Positions 44,206 to 52,842 of a DNA stretch of 64,000 nucleotides are shown here, one piece after another. The notes under the pieces are model-generated. The model was not told the origin of the DNA and made no database searches. It saw only the letters and a list, made by a program, of their open reading frames with translations. Source of the DNA: Thiofilum sp. Its GTDB lineage: Bacteria > Pseudomonadota > Gammaproteobacteria > Thiotrichales > Thiotrichaceae. The translations under genes were made by a program, and so were the position numbers. The stretch is from positions 744,001 through 808,000 of the forward strand of contig NZ_JADJTF010000001.1 in NCBI RefSeq assembly GCF_016711335.1, read 5' to 3'. Position 1 is the first letter of the stretch, and each line of letters begins with the position of its first letter.

Positions 44206-45501
44206 ATGGAACATCCTCTCAGTAACCCTGCCGAACGTGCAGCTTCTTACTATCAGGCTAGCAGTAATCCTTTTCAACGTCGCCCGACTCTGCAAGATCA
44301 TCTACAAACAGATATAGCTATTATTGGTGGTGGTATTAGTGGTTGTTCTGCTGCATTACATTTAGCCAAACTCGGCTATAAGGTAGTCCAAATTGAAGCA
44401 CGGCAATTCGGTTTTGGTGCATCAGGGCGCAGTGGTGGACAACTAATTTTTGGGCTAGCCTGTAGCAATGACACGATTAAACAGCAATTAGGCAAGGATG
44501 CAGCACAAACCATTTTTAATATGAGTGTTGAAGCACTAGACCTCACCGAGCAATTGATTCAAGAACACGGTATTCAATGTGATCTCAAAAAGGGAATGGC
44601 TTTTGCGGCAATTAAAAATCGTCATGTACACGAGTTGCGTGCCTATCAGGCCGAATTAGCTGAACACTATGGCTATGATCATCTACAGTGGATTGAGGGT
44701 AATGCCGTACAAGACTATATCCAAACCAAGCGCTACCAAGCCTTATTATTTGATCACAAAAGCGGACATTTACACCCTTTAAACTACACATTAGGCTTAG
44801 CCGATGCTGCACAACAACAAGGCGTGCTGCAATTTGAAAATACCCCTGCCCTCAAAGTCACGCCTAACTCCAACATAAAAATACTCACACCCGAAGGCTC
44901 GATCACGGCCGATTATGCGTTATTAGGCACTAATGCCTATGTGGAGCATATTGGCTATGCACTAGAGACTTATATTATGCCCGTGGGAACTTATATTTTA
45001 GCGACCGAGCCTTTAGGTACTGAGTTAGCACAGACCTTAATGCCTAAACACAGTGCGATGACAGACACGCGCTTTGTCTTGGATTATTTTAGGCTTTCAG
45101 CCGATAACCGCCTGTTATTTGGGGGAGGCGTGAGTTATTCCAAACGTCCGCCCCATGATTTAACCCAAGATATGCGGCGCCGACTGCTGACTGTTTTCCC
45201 ACAACTAGCACCCGTGAAAACTGAATTCTGTTGGGGGGGGTATGTAGCGATTACGCAAAATCGCGCCCCCCATTTTGGACGTTTAGCCCCTAACGTCTAT
45301 TTTACTCAAGGCTATTCAGGGCATGGCATGGCTTTGACAGGCTTGGCGGGTAAATTAGTAGCTGAATCAATTCATGGCAACTCAGAACGCTTTGATCTAT
45401 TTACTCAGATCAAACATAGGCCATTTTGGGGTGGGAAATACTTAAAAACACCCGCTTTAGTAGCAGCAATGGCATGGTATCGCATGAGAGATTGGTTTTA
45501 G
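44206..45501 (+). CDS. puuB: FAD-dependent oxidoreductase (gamma-glutamylputrescine oxidase-like)
   Basis: A 431-residue DAO-family flavoenzyme. The dinucleotide motif IAIIGGGISGCSAALHLAKL is at ~37-56, followed by ARQFGFGASGRSGGQ, and the C-terminal FAD-binding YFTQGYSGHGMALTGLAGKL. It would oxidise gamma-glutamylputrescine to the aldehyde with H2O2 release. Divergent pairing with puuA supports the call, though related enzymes use other amines. The rest of the Puu pathway is not in the window. Confidence 0.82.
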   Translation: MEHPLSNPAERAASYYQASSNPFQRRPTLQDHLQTDIAIIGGGISGCSAALHLAKLGYKVVQIEARQFGFGASGRSGGQLIFGLACSNDTIKQQLGKDAAQTIFNMSVEALDLTEQLIQEHGIQCDLKKGMAFAAIKNRHVHELRAYQAELAEHYGYDHLQWIEGNAVQDYIQTKRYQALLFDHKSGHLHPLNYTLGLADAAQQQGVLQFENTPALKVTPNSNIKILTPEGSITADYALLGTNAYVEHIGYALETYIMPVGTYILATEPLGTELAQTLMPKHSAMTDTRFVLDYFRLSADNRLLFGGGVSYSKRPPHDLTQDMRRRLLTVFPQLAPVKTEFCWGGYVAITQNRAPHFGRLAPNVYFTQGYSGHGMALTGLAGKLVAESIHGNSERFDLFTQIKHRPFWGGKYLKTPALVAAMAWYRMRDWF

Positions 45502-45512
45502 ATCCTAAAAGC

Positions 45513-45547
45513 AAAAAAGGGCTGCAAGTATCTGCTGGCAACCCTTT
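45513..45547 (-). terminator. Rho-independent terminator after narL
   Basis: AAAGGGCTGC pairs with GCAACCCTTT (one mismatch). On the minus strand the stem is followed by a T-run, so it ends the dsrN-dsrR-narXL unit. It also lies just after puuB on the other strand. Confidence 0.7.
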
Positions 45548-45598
45548 GAATTGTAATAGCTTAAAACAATAAGTGCCTGTCAAATTAAATTCAAACTT

Positions 45599-46261
45599 TT
45601 ACAATTTGACGACTCGCGCCCCATGTTCTACTGCCATTACCGCAGCAGTAATACGTGAACTCACCCCTAATTTACGTAAAATCGCTTTAACATGTAACTT
45701 GACTGTACCGTCTGAAATACCCAAGTTACGGGCAATAACCTTATTACTTTGACCCTCTGCCAGTAGCGTTAGAATCTCATACTCGCGCGGTGTCAGACCT
45801 GCAAAAGGATCAACAGCTTTTTGACTAGCATTATGCTGCTCAGAGCCTTGTACAAAACGTGCTAATACTGGCGCTAGTTCTGGGGCTACTACTGTTTTAC
45901 CCTGCATAATTTCGCGTAAGGCAACGACTAAATCATCTGGCTCAATATCTTTGAGCAAATAGCCACGAGCACCACTGCGCAAGGCTTCCACCAAGTCACT
46001 TTCATTAGTGCTAGTGGTTAACATCACAATACGCAGCTCTGGATAATTTTTGCGTAATTGGCGTAACACCACTAAGCCATCCATATGGGGCATGCGCATA
46101 TCAAGGAGCACAATGTCGGGTTGTACCTCAGCGGTACTTTTAATACCTTCCTCGCCACTACCGACCGCTGAGACCACATTGATTCCACGTCGGCGTAATA
46201 GATCTTCTAAGCCCGCTCGGAATAAGGTGTGATCATCGATTAATAGTACTTTCTCATTCAT
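45599..46261 (-). CDS. NarL/FixJ-type response regulator
   Basis: A 220-residue regulator with an intact receiver domain (acidic pair Asp9-Asp10, phospho-acceptor Asp54 in VLLDMRMPHMDG, Lys104) and a LuxR-type DNA-binding domain (LTPREYEILTLLAEGQSNKV, GTVKLHVKAILRKL). Its start overlaps the end of the NarX-like kinase by 4 bases, so the two form a pair. Although NarL-like in sequence, no nitrate reductase genes are near; it follows dsrN and dsrR, which suggests control of sulfur oxidation. That role is inference. Confidence 0.88.
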   Translation of the reverse strand: MNEKVLLIDDHTLFRAGLEDLLRRRGINVVSAVGSGEEGIKSTAEVQPDIVLLDMRMPHMDGLVVLRQLRKNYPELRIVMLTTSTNESDLVEALRSGARGYLLKDIEPDDLVVALREIMQGKTVVAPELAPVLARFVQGSEQHNASQKAVDPFAGLTPREYEILTLLAEGQSNKVIARNLGISDGTVKLHVKAILRKLGVSSRITAAVMAVEHGARVVKL

Positions 46262-48018
46262 AGTGGTGTCCCTGTGTCAACGGATTTATCGGTTGGAGTT
46301 TTTGGTGTCATACGATCTAAGATCTGCGAGAGCTTACGTTCTTCAGGCGCCTCAAAGTTCAGTTGAACTAAGGTTCCACCCTCATCTGGATCACTCTCAA
46401 AATGTAATTCACCCTTAATATTGGCAGCACGCTCCTGCATAACACTCAATCCAATATGTTCTCCGGTGATTGGATCAGGCTCCGGTAAGGTTTCAGGCAA
46501 ACCAATACCATTATCTTCTATTAACACAGAACAACGACCCTCCTCATTGCTATGCATCAAAATACGTACTGTGGTTGCTTGGCTATGTTTACGAATATTA
46601 TTTAAAGATTCTTGTATAATACGGATTACTTCTATCTCAACATCACGCTCCAAGCTTTGTAGCGCCCAATTTTGATAGAAAAACACTTCTAAATTCGTTT
46701 CTTTACGAAACTTTTCTACTAATAACTCAACAGCCCGCACAATGCCTTTACCGTCTAAAGGCGCTCTAAAATGGGTAATTAAACTGCGAATTTCGGCGTA
46801 GGCTTCATCAATAGTAAGTTCTAAGTTTTCTAATTCAGTCCACAAACGTGGATTACTATCGGCACTATTGCGTAGTGAATCGTCAAAGAGGCGTACTTTA
46901 AAGCGTAGGCTAGCAATCGTCTGAGCTAACGAGTCGTGTAACTCATGCGCCATACGAGTACGCTCTTTCATAATGGATAAGGTATGTGCTTCTTCCTCTA
47001 CGCTAGCCTTTTCAATCGCCATGCCTAAATGACGCCCAATACTCATCAGTAACTCATGCTCATCCTCTAAATAAGCATGGCGGTCGCGCGAGACAAAAAT
47101 ATTGTAAATCCCTAAGGTTTTATCACGATACAGTAAGGGAACAGCTAGCATTTCCATGTGATTGCGGCGCTCAAACAGGACACGCCCAATCAAATGCTCG
47201 CATTTATTAATATCGGTGCGAATGCGAATTTCTTTCTCGTCAAAGGCTTTGCCACAGGTACACTGAGTAGCCAGAATCGCCGTTTCGCGCTGCATCACTT
47301 CATCATCCAGTCCGATACTCGCTACCAAACGCAGCACATTATCTTTATCCAAGAGACGAATGGCGACCGCTTCAGCCTGCACTACCCCTTTCAGCGTTAC
47401 TAAAAAGCGGTCTAATAAGCTCTCTAAATTATCAGCGCGATTAATCGCCGCAGCGACATCATACAGCACATTTAAATGATGATTTTTACGGGCAATATAG
47501 CGATCTTGACGTTCTAAACGTTGCAATTGTGCGCGAGCGACTGCCTGATAATCTTCGGTAATCGCATTAATTTGCTCACGAATCACGCGTGAAGGGCAAG
47601 CACGGCGTAAAATCGGCATACGCGCACTGAGATCATTACGCCTTAAGCGTTGCGCCCATAAAGATAATTCATCACCAAAGCAGGTAAACTCACGCCAAAT
47701 CCAATAAAACAGCGTCATAACGCCAATGCCCGCAATGAGCCATAATACGGTTAATAAACTGCGTAAGCCATTATCTGGATCAAGTCCCGCCACAATCCAC
47801 AAGTAGCTAGCTCCGATAGCAATAAAAATAACAAATAACGCCACCAGAGCTAACCAGCCTTGCCACGGTAATGCCACCACCGATTGAGCAACAAACAGCT
47901 CATCATGCTTACGCCGTGGTGAGCTGAAACTGTCACCATTATCGACAATGGGGTTAACGTCTGATTTAGTAGGGCGTTGAATTTGAGTAATCGGAATGCT
48001 AGCCACATGCTCGGCCAT
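46258..48018 (-). CDS. NarX-like sensor histidine kinase lacking a periplasmic sensor domain
   Basis: A 586-residue HisKA_3-type kinase. Two membrane helices (~54-74 and ~87-108) are separated by only about a dozen residues, so the periplasmic nitrate-binding domain of NarX is absent. A HAMP-like segment is followed by a GAF-like domain (~190-340) with clustered cysteines (ATQCTCGKAF, NKCEHL). The phospho-His is in MAHELHDSLAQTIA, and the ATPase domain has ESLNNIRKHS and DNGIGLPE. It starts 3 bases after dsrR ends and overlaps the regulator gene. A cytoplasmic redox or metabolite signal is plausible. Confidence 0.85.
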   Translation of the reverse strand: MAEHVASIPITQIQRPTKSDVNPIVDNGDSFSSPRRKHDELFVAQSVVALPWQGWLALVALFVIFIAIGASYLWIVAGLDPDNGLRSLLTVLWLIAGIGVMTLFYWIWREFTCFGDELSLWAQRLRRNDLSARMPILRRACPSRVIREQINAITEDYQAVARAQLQRLERQDRYIARKNHHLNVLYDVAAAINRADNLESLLDRFLVTLKGVVQAEAVAIRLLDKDNVLRLVASIGLDDEVMQRETAILATQCTCGKAFDEKEIRIRTDINKCEHLIGRVLFERRNHMEMLAVPLLYRDKTLGIYNIFVSRDRHAYLEDEHELLMSIGRHLGMAIEKASVEEEAHTLSIMKERTRMAHELHDSLAQTIASLRFKVRLFDDSLRNSADSNPRLWTELENLELTIDEAYAEIRSLITHFRAPLDGKGIVRAVELLVEKFRKETNLEVFFYQNWALQSLERDVEIEVIRIIQESLNNIRKHSQATTVRILMHSNEEGRCSVLIEDNGIGLPETLPEPDPITGEHIGLSVMQERAANIKGELHFESDPDEGGTLVQLNFEAPEERKLSQILDRMTPKTPTDKSVDTGTPL

Positions 48019-48021
48019 GAT

Positions 48022-48336
48022 TTAAGACTCCTTAGGCGGCTGAAAATAGGGGTCATTAGGGTTTAAAAAAATAAACTCCATTTGCCCATTTAGCTCTACA
48101 AAATCTAATACCATTCCTTGAGCTAGAGGCTTAGAGTCTTTACCAATAAGCACCTTAACTCCGTCTTGCTCTAGCTCTACATCACCTACTTGGCGCTGTT
48201 CATCAAACCCCATCAGATAATTAAAGCTACCATCTGCCTTAGGTTGGATTTCAATACGTAAGGCTAAACCGGTGGCATTAGAAGAGCTTGCTGCTAGTTT
48301 AACCTGTTGTAATGCATTGGGAGTAATTGTAATCAT
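48022..48336 (-). CDS. dsrR: DsrR, A-type-like (IscA fold) protein
   Basis: A 104-residue HesB/IscA-like protein (MITITPNALQQVKLAA, LALRIEIQPKADG, GMVLDFVEL). The three cysteines that bind iron-sulfur clusters in IscA are missing, as reported for DsrR of Allochromatium vinosum, where it affects dsr expression at a post-transcriptional level. Its start overlaps the dsrN end by 4 bases. This context and the lost cysteines support dsrR rather than erpA or iscA. Confidence 0.85.
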   Translation of the reverse strand: MITITPNALQQVKLAASSSNATGLALRIEIQPKADGSFNYLMGFDEQRQVGDVELEQDGVKVLIGKDSKPLAQGMVLDFVELNGQMEFIFLNPNDPYFQPPKES

Positions 48337-49733
48337 GCCAATAATCCTTGTTGGTGTTGACGAATAAAATCAACAAAGCGTTGCGCCCAGCGATATTGAG
48401 CTGTATCGCGGCGGTGTAAATAAGAAGCTAATAAATTGCGATAGACCCAGCCATCATAGTCCCCAGTAATACCTGTCCCACGCAACATACGATAGGCAAA
48501 CCGCCCCTGTGCCGCTAGATTATCGAGACGCGAATAATGAAACTCGTGCGCTGCTTGAGTAGCAGGGAAAGAGGCCGCTAGAGCGGGCCAAGGCATATGC
48601 TCGGTTTCGGTAAACTGCACAATACCGCGCCCTTGGGGTTTAGCATGCAGAGTCACATCCCCCGGAATAATCCCCACCATAGGAGCGGTTTGCCCTTGCC
48701 AAGTGATACTGCGGGATAAATACATTAAGCCCCCACACTCGGCATAAGTGGGTAAACCTGCTTCAATTGCCTGTTTAATATGCTGTTGTAAGGACTGATT
48801 CGCAGCTAAAGGAGCTAAATGGGTTTCAGGAAAGCCCCCCCCAATAAACAAACCATCAATCTGAGGTAAGGTAGAATCGGTTAGCGTATTAATCGGGACT
48901 AACTCTGCTCCGGCTGACTCTAGCGCTTCTAAATCATCGGGATAATAAAATCCAAATGCTGCATCCTGACAAATACCCAATTTAATTCGTGCCTTAGGCG
49001 TAGTACGACACGTTGGCTGGCAAATCGATAAATTCAAAGCATTTAAAGGGGTTGCTTGTTGAGCTAGATGTAAAAACTGATCCAGATCAACCTGCTCACT
49101 CACAACTTGACCTAGTAACTCAATATGCTGTTTGGCATTAGCCTGCTCATTACTTGGCATTAAACCTAAATGGCGCTCTTCAATAGCTAAAGCCGTATTT
49201 TCTTGCACACAACCTAACACTTTAATATCGGTGTAATGCTCGACTGCTTCACGTAATTTGGCGGCGTGTCGCACTCCTCCGACACGATTTAAAATCACTC
49301 CGGCTATTTGAATGGTGGGATCAAAGTGTTGATAACCCAATAATAAGGGCGCAATACCGCGTGTAGTACCGCGTGTATCAATCACTAATACAATAGGAGA
49401 TTGTGTGAGGCGTGCCAATGCTGCATTGCTATCCGAGCCATCTAACGCTATACCATCGTATAGACCCTTATTAGCCTCGATCAGAGTAATATCAGAAAGA
49501 TAAGATTGTTGCTGAACTTTGCATAATACCTCATCAGCCGACATGGTATTAAAATCAAGGTTATAACAGGGATTGCCACTGGCTTGAGCTAGCCACATGG
49601 GGTCAATGTAGTCTGGACCTTTTTTAAAAGGCTGTACATCTAAACCTCTAGCGCTTAAAGCGGCACATAAACCAATCGATAGCGTTGTTTTACCTGAAGA
49701 TTTATGTGCCGCTGAGATAAATACTCTAGCCAT
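48333..49733 (-). CDS. dsrN: DsrN, siroheme amidase (CbiA/CobB family)
   Basis: This enzyme uses glutamine and ATP to amidate siroheme, the prosthetic group of DsrAB. The 466 residues start MARVFISAAHKSSGKTTLS with a dethiobiotin-synthetase-like P-loop, and the C-terminal class I glutaminase has its Cys in PTYAECGGLMYLS and a His in AAHEFHYSRL. It resembles cobyrinate a,c-diamide synthase, but no cobalamin genes are near and dsrR follows. I chose ATG 49733 over the GTG at 49760 because it begins the P-loop fold. Confidence 0.9.
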   Translation of the reverse strand: MARVFISAAHKSSGKTTLSIGLCAALSARGLDVQPFKKGPDYIDPMWLAQASGNPCYNLDFNTMSADEVLCKVQQQSYLSDITLIEANKGLYDGIALDGSDSNAALARLTQSPIVLVIDTRGTTRGIAPLLLGYQHFDPTIQIAGVILNRVGGVRHAAKLREAVEHYTDIKVLGCVQENTALAIEERHLGLMPSNEQANAKQHIELLGQVVSEQVDLDQFLHLAQQATPLNALNLSICQPTCRTTPKARIKLGICQDAAFGFYYPDDLEALESAGAELVPINTLTDSTLPQIDGLFIGGGFPETHLAPLAANQSLQQHIKQAIEAGLPTYAECGGLMYLSRSITWQGQTAPMVGIIPGDVTLHAKPQGRGIVQFTETEHMPWPALAASFPATQAAHEFHYSRLDNLAAQGRFAYRMLRGTGITGDYDGWVYRNLLASYLHRRDTAQYRWAQRFVDFIRQHQQGLLA

Positions 49734-49775
49734 TAGCTTACCCCCTGAGGAGGTAAGCACAGGGCATTAAGCAGC

Positions 49776-50189
49776 TCAATGATCTTCTGGCGTACCTTGC
49801 CACAACATCTCATAGCCAACCTCAAAGGTGTTATCGCAGAAATTCGCTAAGGCTTGGAATTTTTCCTTAAATAATTTATCTGCGTGGGATTTTTCGTGTT
49901 GATCGAAGGACTTCCAATAGGTCACGATGACTACATCGCCCATATTTTGCTGAACTCGTTGGGGTTCGGGTGCATCATTGCCCACACTACCCTCATCGGA
50001 AATAAATCCAGCATTGCGATAGACTTGACCGCCAATAAATCCACCTTGGTCATCACCGTAGTTGTTTTTTACCACATTGCACATCTCACCTAAGACCAGC
50101 TCGACATCTTCTACGGTCACACCGGGCTTAAGATCAACGACATTAAACAACATGACGCAACCAAATGGGATTTGAATGGGATTAAACAT
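49776..50189 (-). CDS. Small conserved-looking protein before dsrN, unknown function
   Basis: A 137-residue soluble protein. From about residue 13 it reads MLFNVVDLKPGVTVEDVE and later MGDVVIVTYWKSFDQHEKSH and FEVGYEMLW. This alternation suggests a ferredoxin-like alpha/beta barrel of the antibiotic-monooxygenase/stress-response type, but I cannot name a family. AAGGAG lies 6 bases before ATG 50189, which fixes the start. It is the first gene of the unit containing dsrN, dsrR and the NarX/NarL pair, 42 bases before dsrN, so a role in sulfur oxidation or siroheme is likely. Confidence 0.75.
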   Translation of the reverse strand: MFNPIQIPFGCVMLFNVVDLKPGVTVEDVELVLGEMCNVVKNNYGDDQGGFIGGQVYRNAGFISDEGSVGNDAPEPQRVQQNMGDVVIVTYWKSFDQHEKSHADKLFKEKFQALANFCDNTFEVGYEMLWQGTPEDH

Positions 50190-50303
50190 GGCTAACTCCT
50201 TCCTTGTATATTAGTAAATCACTATTTTCTTATATAAGCAAGATATTAAACCTTTTTAGTCAGTTTTGGGAAATAACCTCTCCTAAAGGGATTAATTTAA
50301 AGA

Positions 50304-50329
50304 TAAAAAAAGCCGCATTGCTGCGGCTT
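50304..50329 (-). terminator. Rho-independent terminator after dsrP
   Basis: On the minus strand, AAGCCGCA and TGCGGCTT pair perfectly around a 4-base loop and run directly into seven or more T. It is ~33 bases after the dsrP stop and divides the dsrA-P operon from the unit with dsrN, dsrR and narXL. Confidence 0.88.
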
Positions 50330-50361
50330 GAACGTATTTTTTGGCTTACCTAAAAACGCTT

Positions 50362-51573
50362 TTAATCAGTATCTTCATCAGGATTAGCTTGTGCTAATGA
50401 CACTGGCAAGAAGCGCAGCACTTTCACACCAATCACGATCATTACTAAAGTGACACCTACACCCCCTATTCCTAGCATTAACTCCCATAACGAGGGAACA
50501 TAACTATTAATCACCCCGTCAAAGAAAGTGCTCTCTACCTCAGCATTAGGAAAAAGAGTCAGAGGATAAGCTTGACCACCAATAATAATGACATACAGTT
50601 GGATAAAGGAACCGATCAGTACTAGCGCAGAAGCCATTAACAAGGAGCGTACTTGACCACGACACATAGGTAGTAATAGCAAGAACAAAGGCACAATACT
50701 GCCAATCAATACATGCCCTATCCAAAACCACAACGAATAACCAGACTGACCCGATAACATAAACCGCTCAAAATGCGAATGCTCTGCTGCATACAAGGCA
50801 GTTACATGAAAAATCGCTTCAAAGAACAGCACAGCGCCAATAAACAGAGCCAGTAAATAGCGCTTACGCATCAGTAGGTCATCATTTAAAGCTCGATGTG
50901 TCCACGTAAAGAGACCAAAGGTAATCAGGATAAATAAGGCTAAACCCAATGAGAAAGACACTAGGATAAACAAAGGACCAAAAATCGCAGAGTCATAAGC
51001 CTCACGCGCTACCAAGAACCCAAAGATTGACCCTGTACCCGTAGTCAATACTAGACGCCAGAAGAAGGCTGCAAAACCAGCAGGTTTATAAAAACGCTGC
51101 ATTTTGTAATCCATCATTGACCAGACATATAAGACCGCTAGAGCTAGGAAACCATTATATAAAATAATATTCCATGCAAAGATCGACTTAAAATTGTAAT
51201 GCGTCATGGCAATAATCAAACGATCAGGATGCCCCAAATCAAGCACTAATACCATCAAGCCGCCAATCAAACAGGCAATCGCTAGTAAACCAGACAACCG
51301 ACCTAGCGGTTTATAAGGCTTATTATTAAAGACCGTACCGATAGAACCGATGTTGAGTGCACCTGAAGCCGCTACAATCAGAAAAATAGCAAATACGTGC
51401 GGTAAGCCCCACACGATTTGATTATTCATGCCAGTGGCGTGATGTCCGGTATGCTCTAAATAGAAAAACGCAATGAGACCTAAACCCACTAAAACAGCAC
51501 TAGCGGCGAGTAATCCATAGTACCCCCAGCCTGCTTGGCGTACTTCGCTATACACCATTGCCTTGTTACTCAT
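50362..51573 (-). CDS. dsrP: DsrP, NrfD-like quinone-interacting membrane protein
   Basis: A 403-residue integral membrane subunit of the DsrMKJOP complex, with about ten helices of the NrfD/PsrC type (GYYGLLAASAVLVGLGLIAF, LVLDLGHPDRLIIA, YNGFLALAVLYVWSM). It should exchange electrons with the quinone pool on behalf of DsrO and DsrJ. AGAGGA lies 7 bases before the ATG, and the dsrO stop is 10 bases upstream. A terminator follows. Confidence 0.93.
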   Translation of the reverse strand: MSNKAMVYSEVRQAGWGYYGLLAASAVLVGLGLIAFFYLEHTGHHATGMNNQIVWGLPHVFAIFLIVAASGALNIGSIGTVFNNKPYKPLGRLSGLLAIACLIGGLMVLVLDLGHPDRLIIAMTHYNFKSIFAWNIILYNGFLALAVLYVWSMMDYKMQRFYKPAGFAAFFWRLVLTTGTGSIFGFLVAREAYDSAIFGPLFILVSFSLGLALFILITFGLFTWTHRALNDDLLMRKRYLLALFIGAVLFFEAIFHVTALYAAEHSHFERFMLSGQSGYSLWFWIGHVLIGSIVPLFLLLLPMCRGQVRSLLMASALVLIGSFIQLYVIIIGGQAYPLTLFPNAEVESTFFDGVINSYVPSLWELMLGIGGVGVTLVMIVIGVKVLRFLPVSLAQANPDEDTD

Positions 51574-51583
51574 AATGATTCCT

Positions 51584-52330
51584 CTAGATATTTAGGTAGC
51601 GCACGCCAGTATTTAAACCGAGATCAGCACGAATTTGTGTTCCACCTAATGCTTTCAAGGCTTGGCTAATCCGACTTTCTGGATCATTCAAGTCACCAAA
51701 AATCACTGCGTGAGGGGCGGCTTCAACACAGGCGGGTAGTTGTCCCTTATCAATGCGGTGTACACACAGATTGCAAGACTCTACTGTACCCATACCGCGT
51801 GGCGAGTGTGGCTTTTGATCTTTTAGGGGTTCATGCACAAAGCTACGTGCTTTATAGGGGCAAGCCATCATGCAATAACGACAACCAATACAAGTATGCT
51901 TATTCACATACACAATACCGTCCGCCCGCTTCATGGAAGCTCCGGTAGGACATACATCCACACAGGGAGGATTTTCACAGTGCTGGCACATAACCGGTAA
52001 GGTGAAAGAATGTTTAGTATGCTTATCGGTCACTTTTACCACGCGCATCCATTGCGGCTGTTGCTCGGCACTGGCTTGAGGGTCATTACCCCAACCATGC
52101 TCGCGCTTACAAGCTTCTACCATTGACGCACCACCATCGGTGAGACGATTAGCATCAATCAGCATTCCCCAACGCTTGGCACTACTGGCTGGCTCATTGT
52201 CAGGACGAGCTACCACGTCAGCCGCTTGAGCACTGCGCAAGATGAAATTAGGGGCTAAAGTAGCACCTGCCGCTAATCCTAAACCAGCCATAAAACGGCG
52301 GCGGTATTCATTGACTTGATTGCTAGTCAT
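51584..52330 (-). CDS. dsrO: DsrO, periplasmic iron-sulfur protein (Tat substrate)
   Basis: A 248-residue ferredoxin-type subunit of DsrMKJOP. The N-terminus has a twin-arginine signal (YRRRFMAGLGLAAG). Several [4Fe-4S] motifs follow: CQHCENPPCVDVCP, CIGCRYCMMACP and CNLCVHRIDKGQLPACVEAAP. Its start overlaps the dsrJ stop by 4 bases. It is predicted to pass electrons between DsrJ and DsrP on the periplasmic side. Confidence 0.94.
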   Translation of the reverse strand: MTSNQVNEYRRRFMAGLGLAAGATLAPNFILRSAQAADVVARPDNEPASSAKRWGMLIDANRLTDGGASMVEACKREHGWGNDPQASAEQQPQWMRVVKVTDKHTKHSFTLPVMCQHCENPPCVDVCPTGASMKRADGIVYVNKHTCIGCRYCMMACPYKARSFVHEPLKDQKPHSPRGMGTVESCNLCVHRIDKGQLPACVEAAPHAVIFGDLNDPESRISQALKALGGTQIRADLGLNTGVRYLNI

Positions 52331-52827
52331 TGCACTACTCCACTCGTAATAGCTTGCATATCTTGAGCCGATAAAGCAGGGGAAGCACTGAGCTTAGTGC
52401 TAAAGTGATAGCTTTCAGCCGAACCCAACTTATGCTGGTAATTAGTTTGGCTTGCCAAATCGGGACGATCCGCATGGCACTGAAAACAATCGATTTTTAC
52501 ACCCGCATAAGTATGGCAACTGGCGCAAAAATGGTCTTTATCTTCGTAGTGCACCGCAGAGCCATCGGCACGAGTGGGCGTTACGTGACAATTAATACAC
52601 TCCACTAAACTATGCTGTTTAGTGCGAATACCTTCAATAACAGTCGCATCACGATGCTGCATTAAATACGCCATATGATTTTTGCGTATATCCTCAGTCG
52701 GCTCTACGCATTGAGCAGCTTTTTCTTTAGCTGGCGCTAAATTAGTCGGCGGAGGCGCTGCCTCACACCCGACTAAAATCCACGCACAAGCCACAACCCC
52801 AAGGATTGACTTTAAGGTGCTGAACAT
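52327..52827 (-). CDS. dsrJ: DsrJ, triheme cytochrome c
   Basis: A 166-residue periplasmic cytochrome with exactly three heme motifs: CINCH, CASCH and CFQCH. The N-terminal signal ends WILVGCEAA, which looks like a lipobox; DsrJ in A. vinosum is instead described as membrane-anchored by an uncleaved signal. I start at ATG 52827, which has AAAGG at a good distance; ATG 52836 is in frame directly behind that site. It overlaps dsrO by 4 bases. Confidence 0.92.
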   Translation of the reverse strand: MFSTLKSILGVVACAWILVGCEAAPPPTNLAPAKEKAAQCVEPTEDIRKNHMAYLMQHRDATVIEGIRTKQHSLVECINCHVTPTRADGSAVHYEDKDHFCASCHTYAGVKIDCFQCHADRPDLASQTNYQHKLGSAESYHFSTKLSASPALSAQDMQAITSGVVQ

Positions 52828-52842
52828 TGTGCTCATCCTTTG

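Noticed and set aside
45599..48018. A true nitrate-responsive NarXL system
   Set aside because: No periplasmic nitrate-binding region in the kinase and no nar, nap or nir genes in the window.
48333..49733. Cobyrinate diamide synthase (cbiA) for cobalamin
   Set aside because: No other cobalamin genes nearby, and it is directly followed by dsrR in a dsr region, so dsrN fits better.
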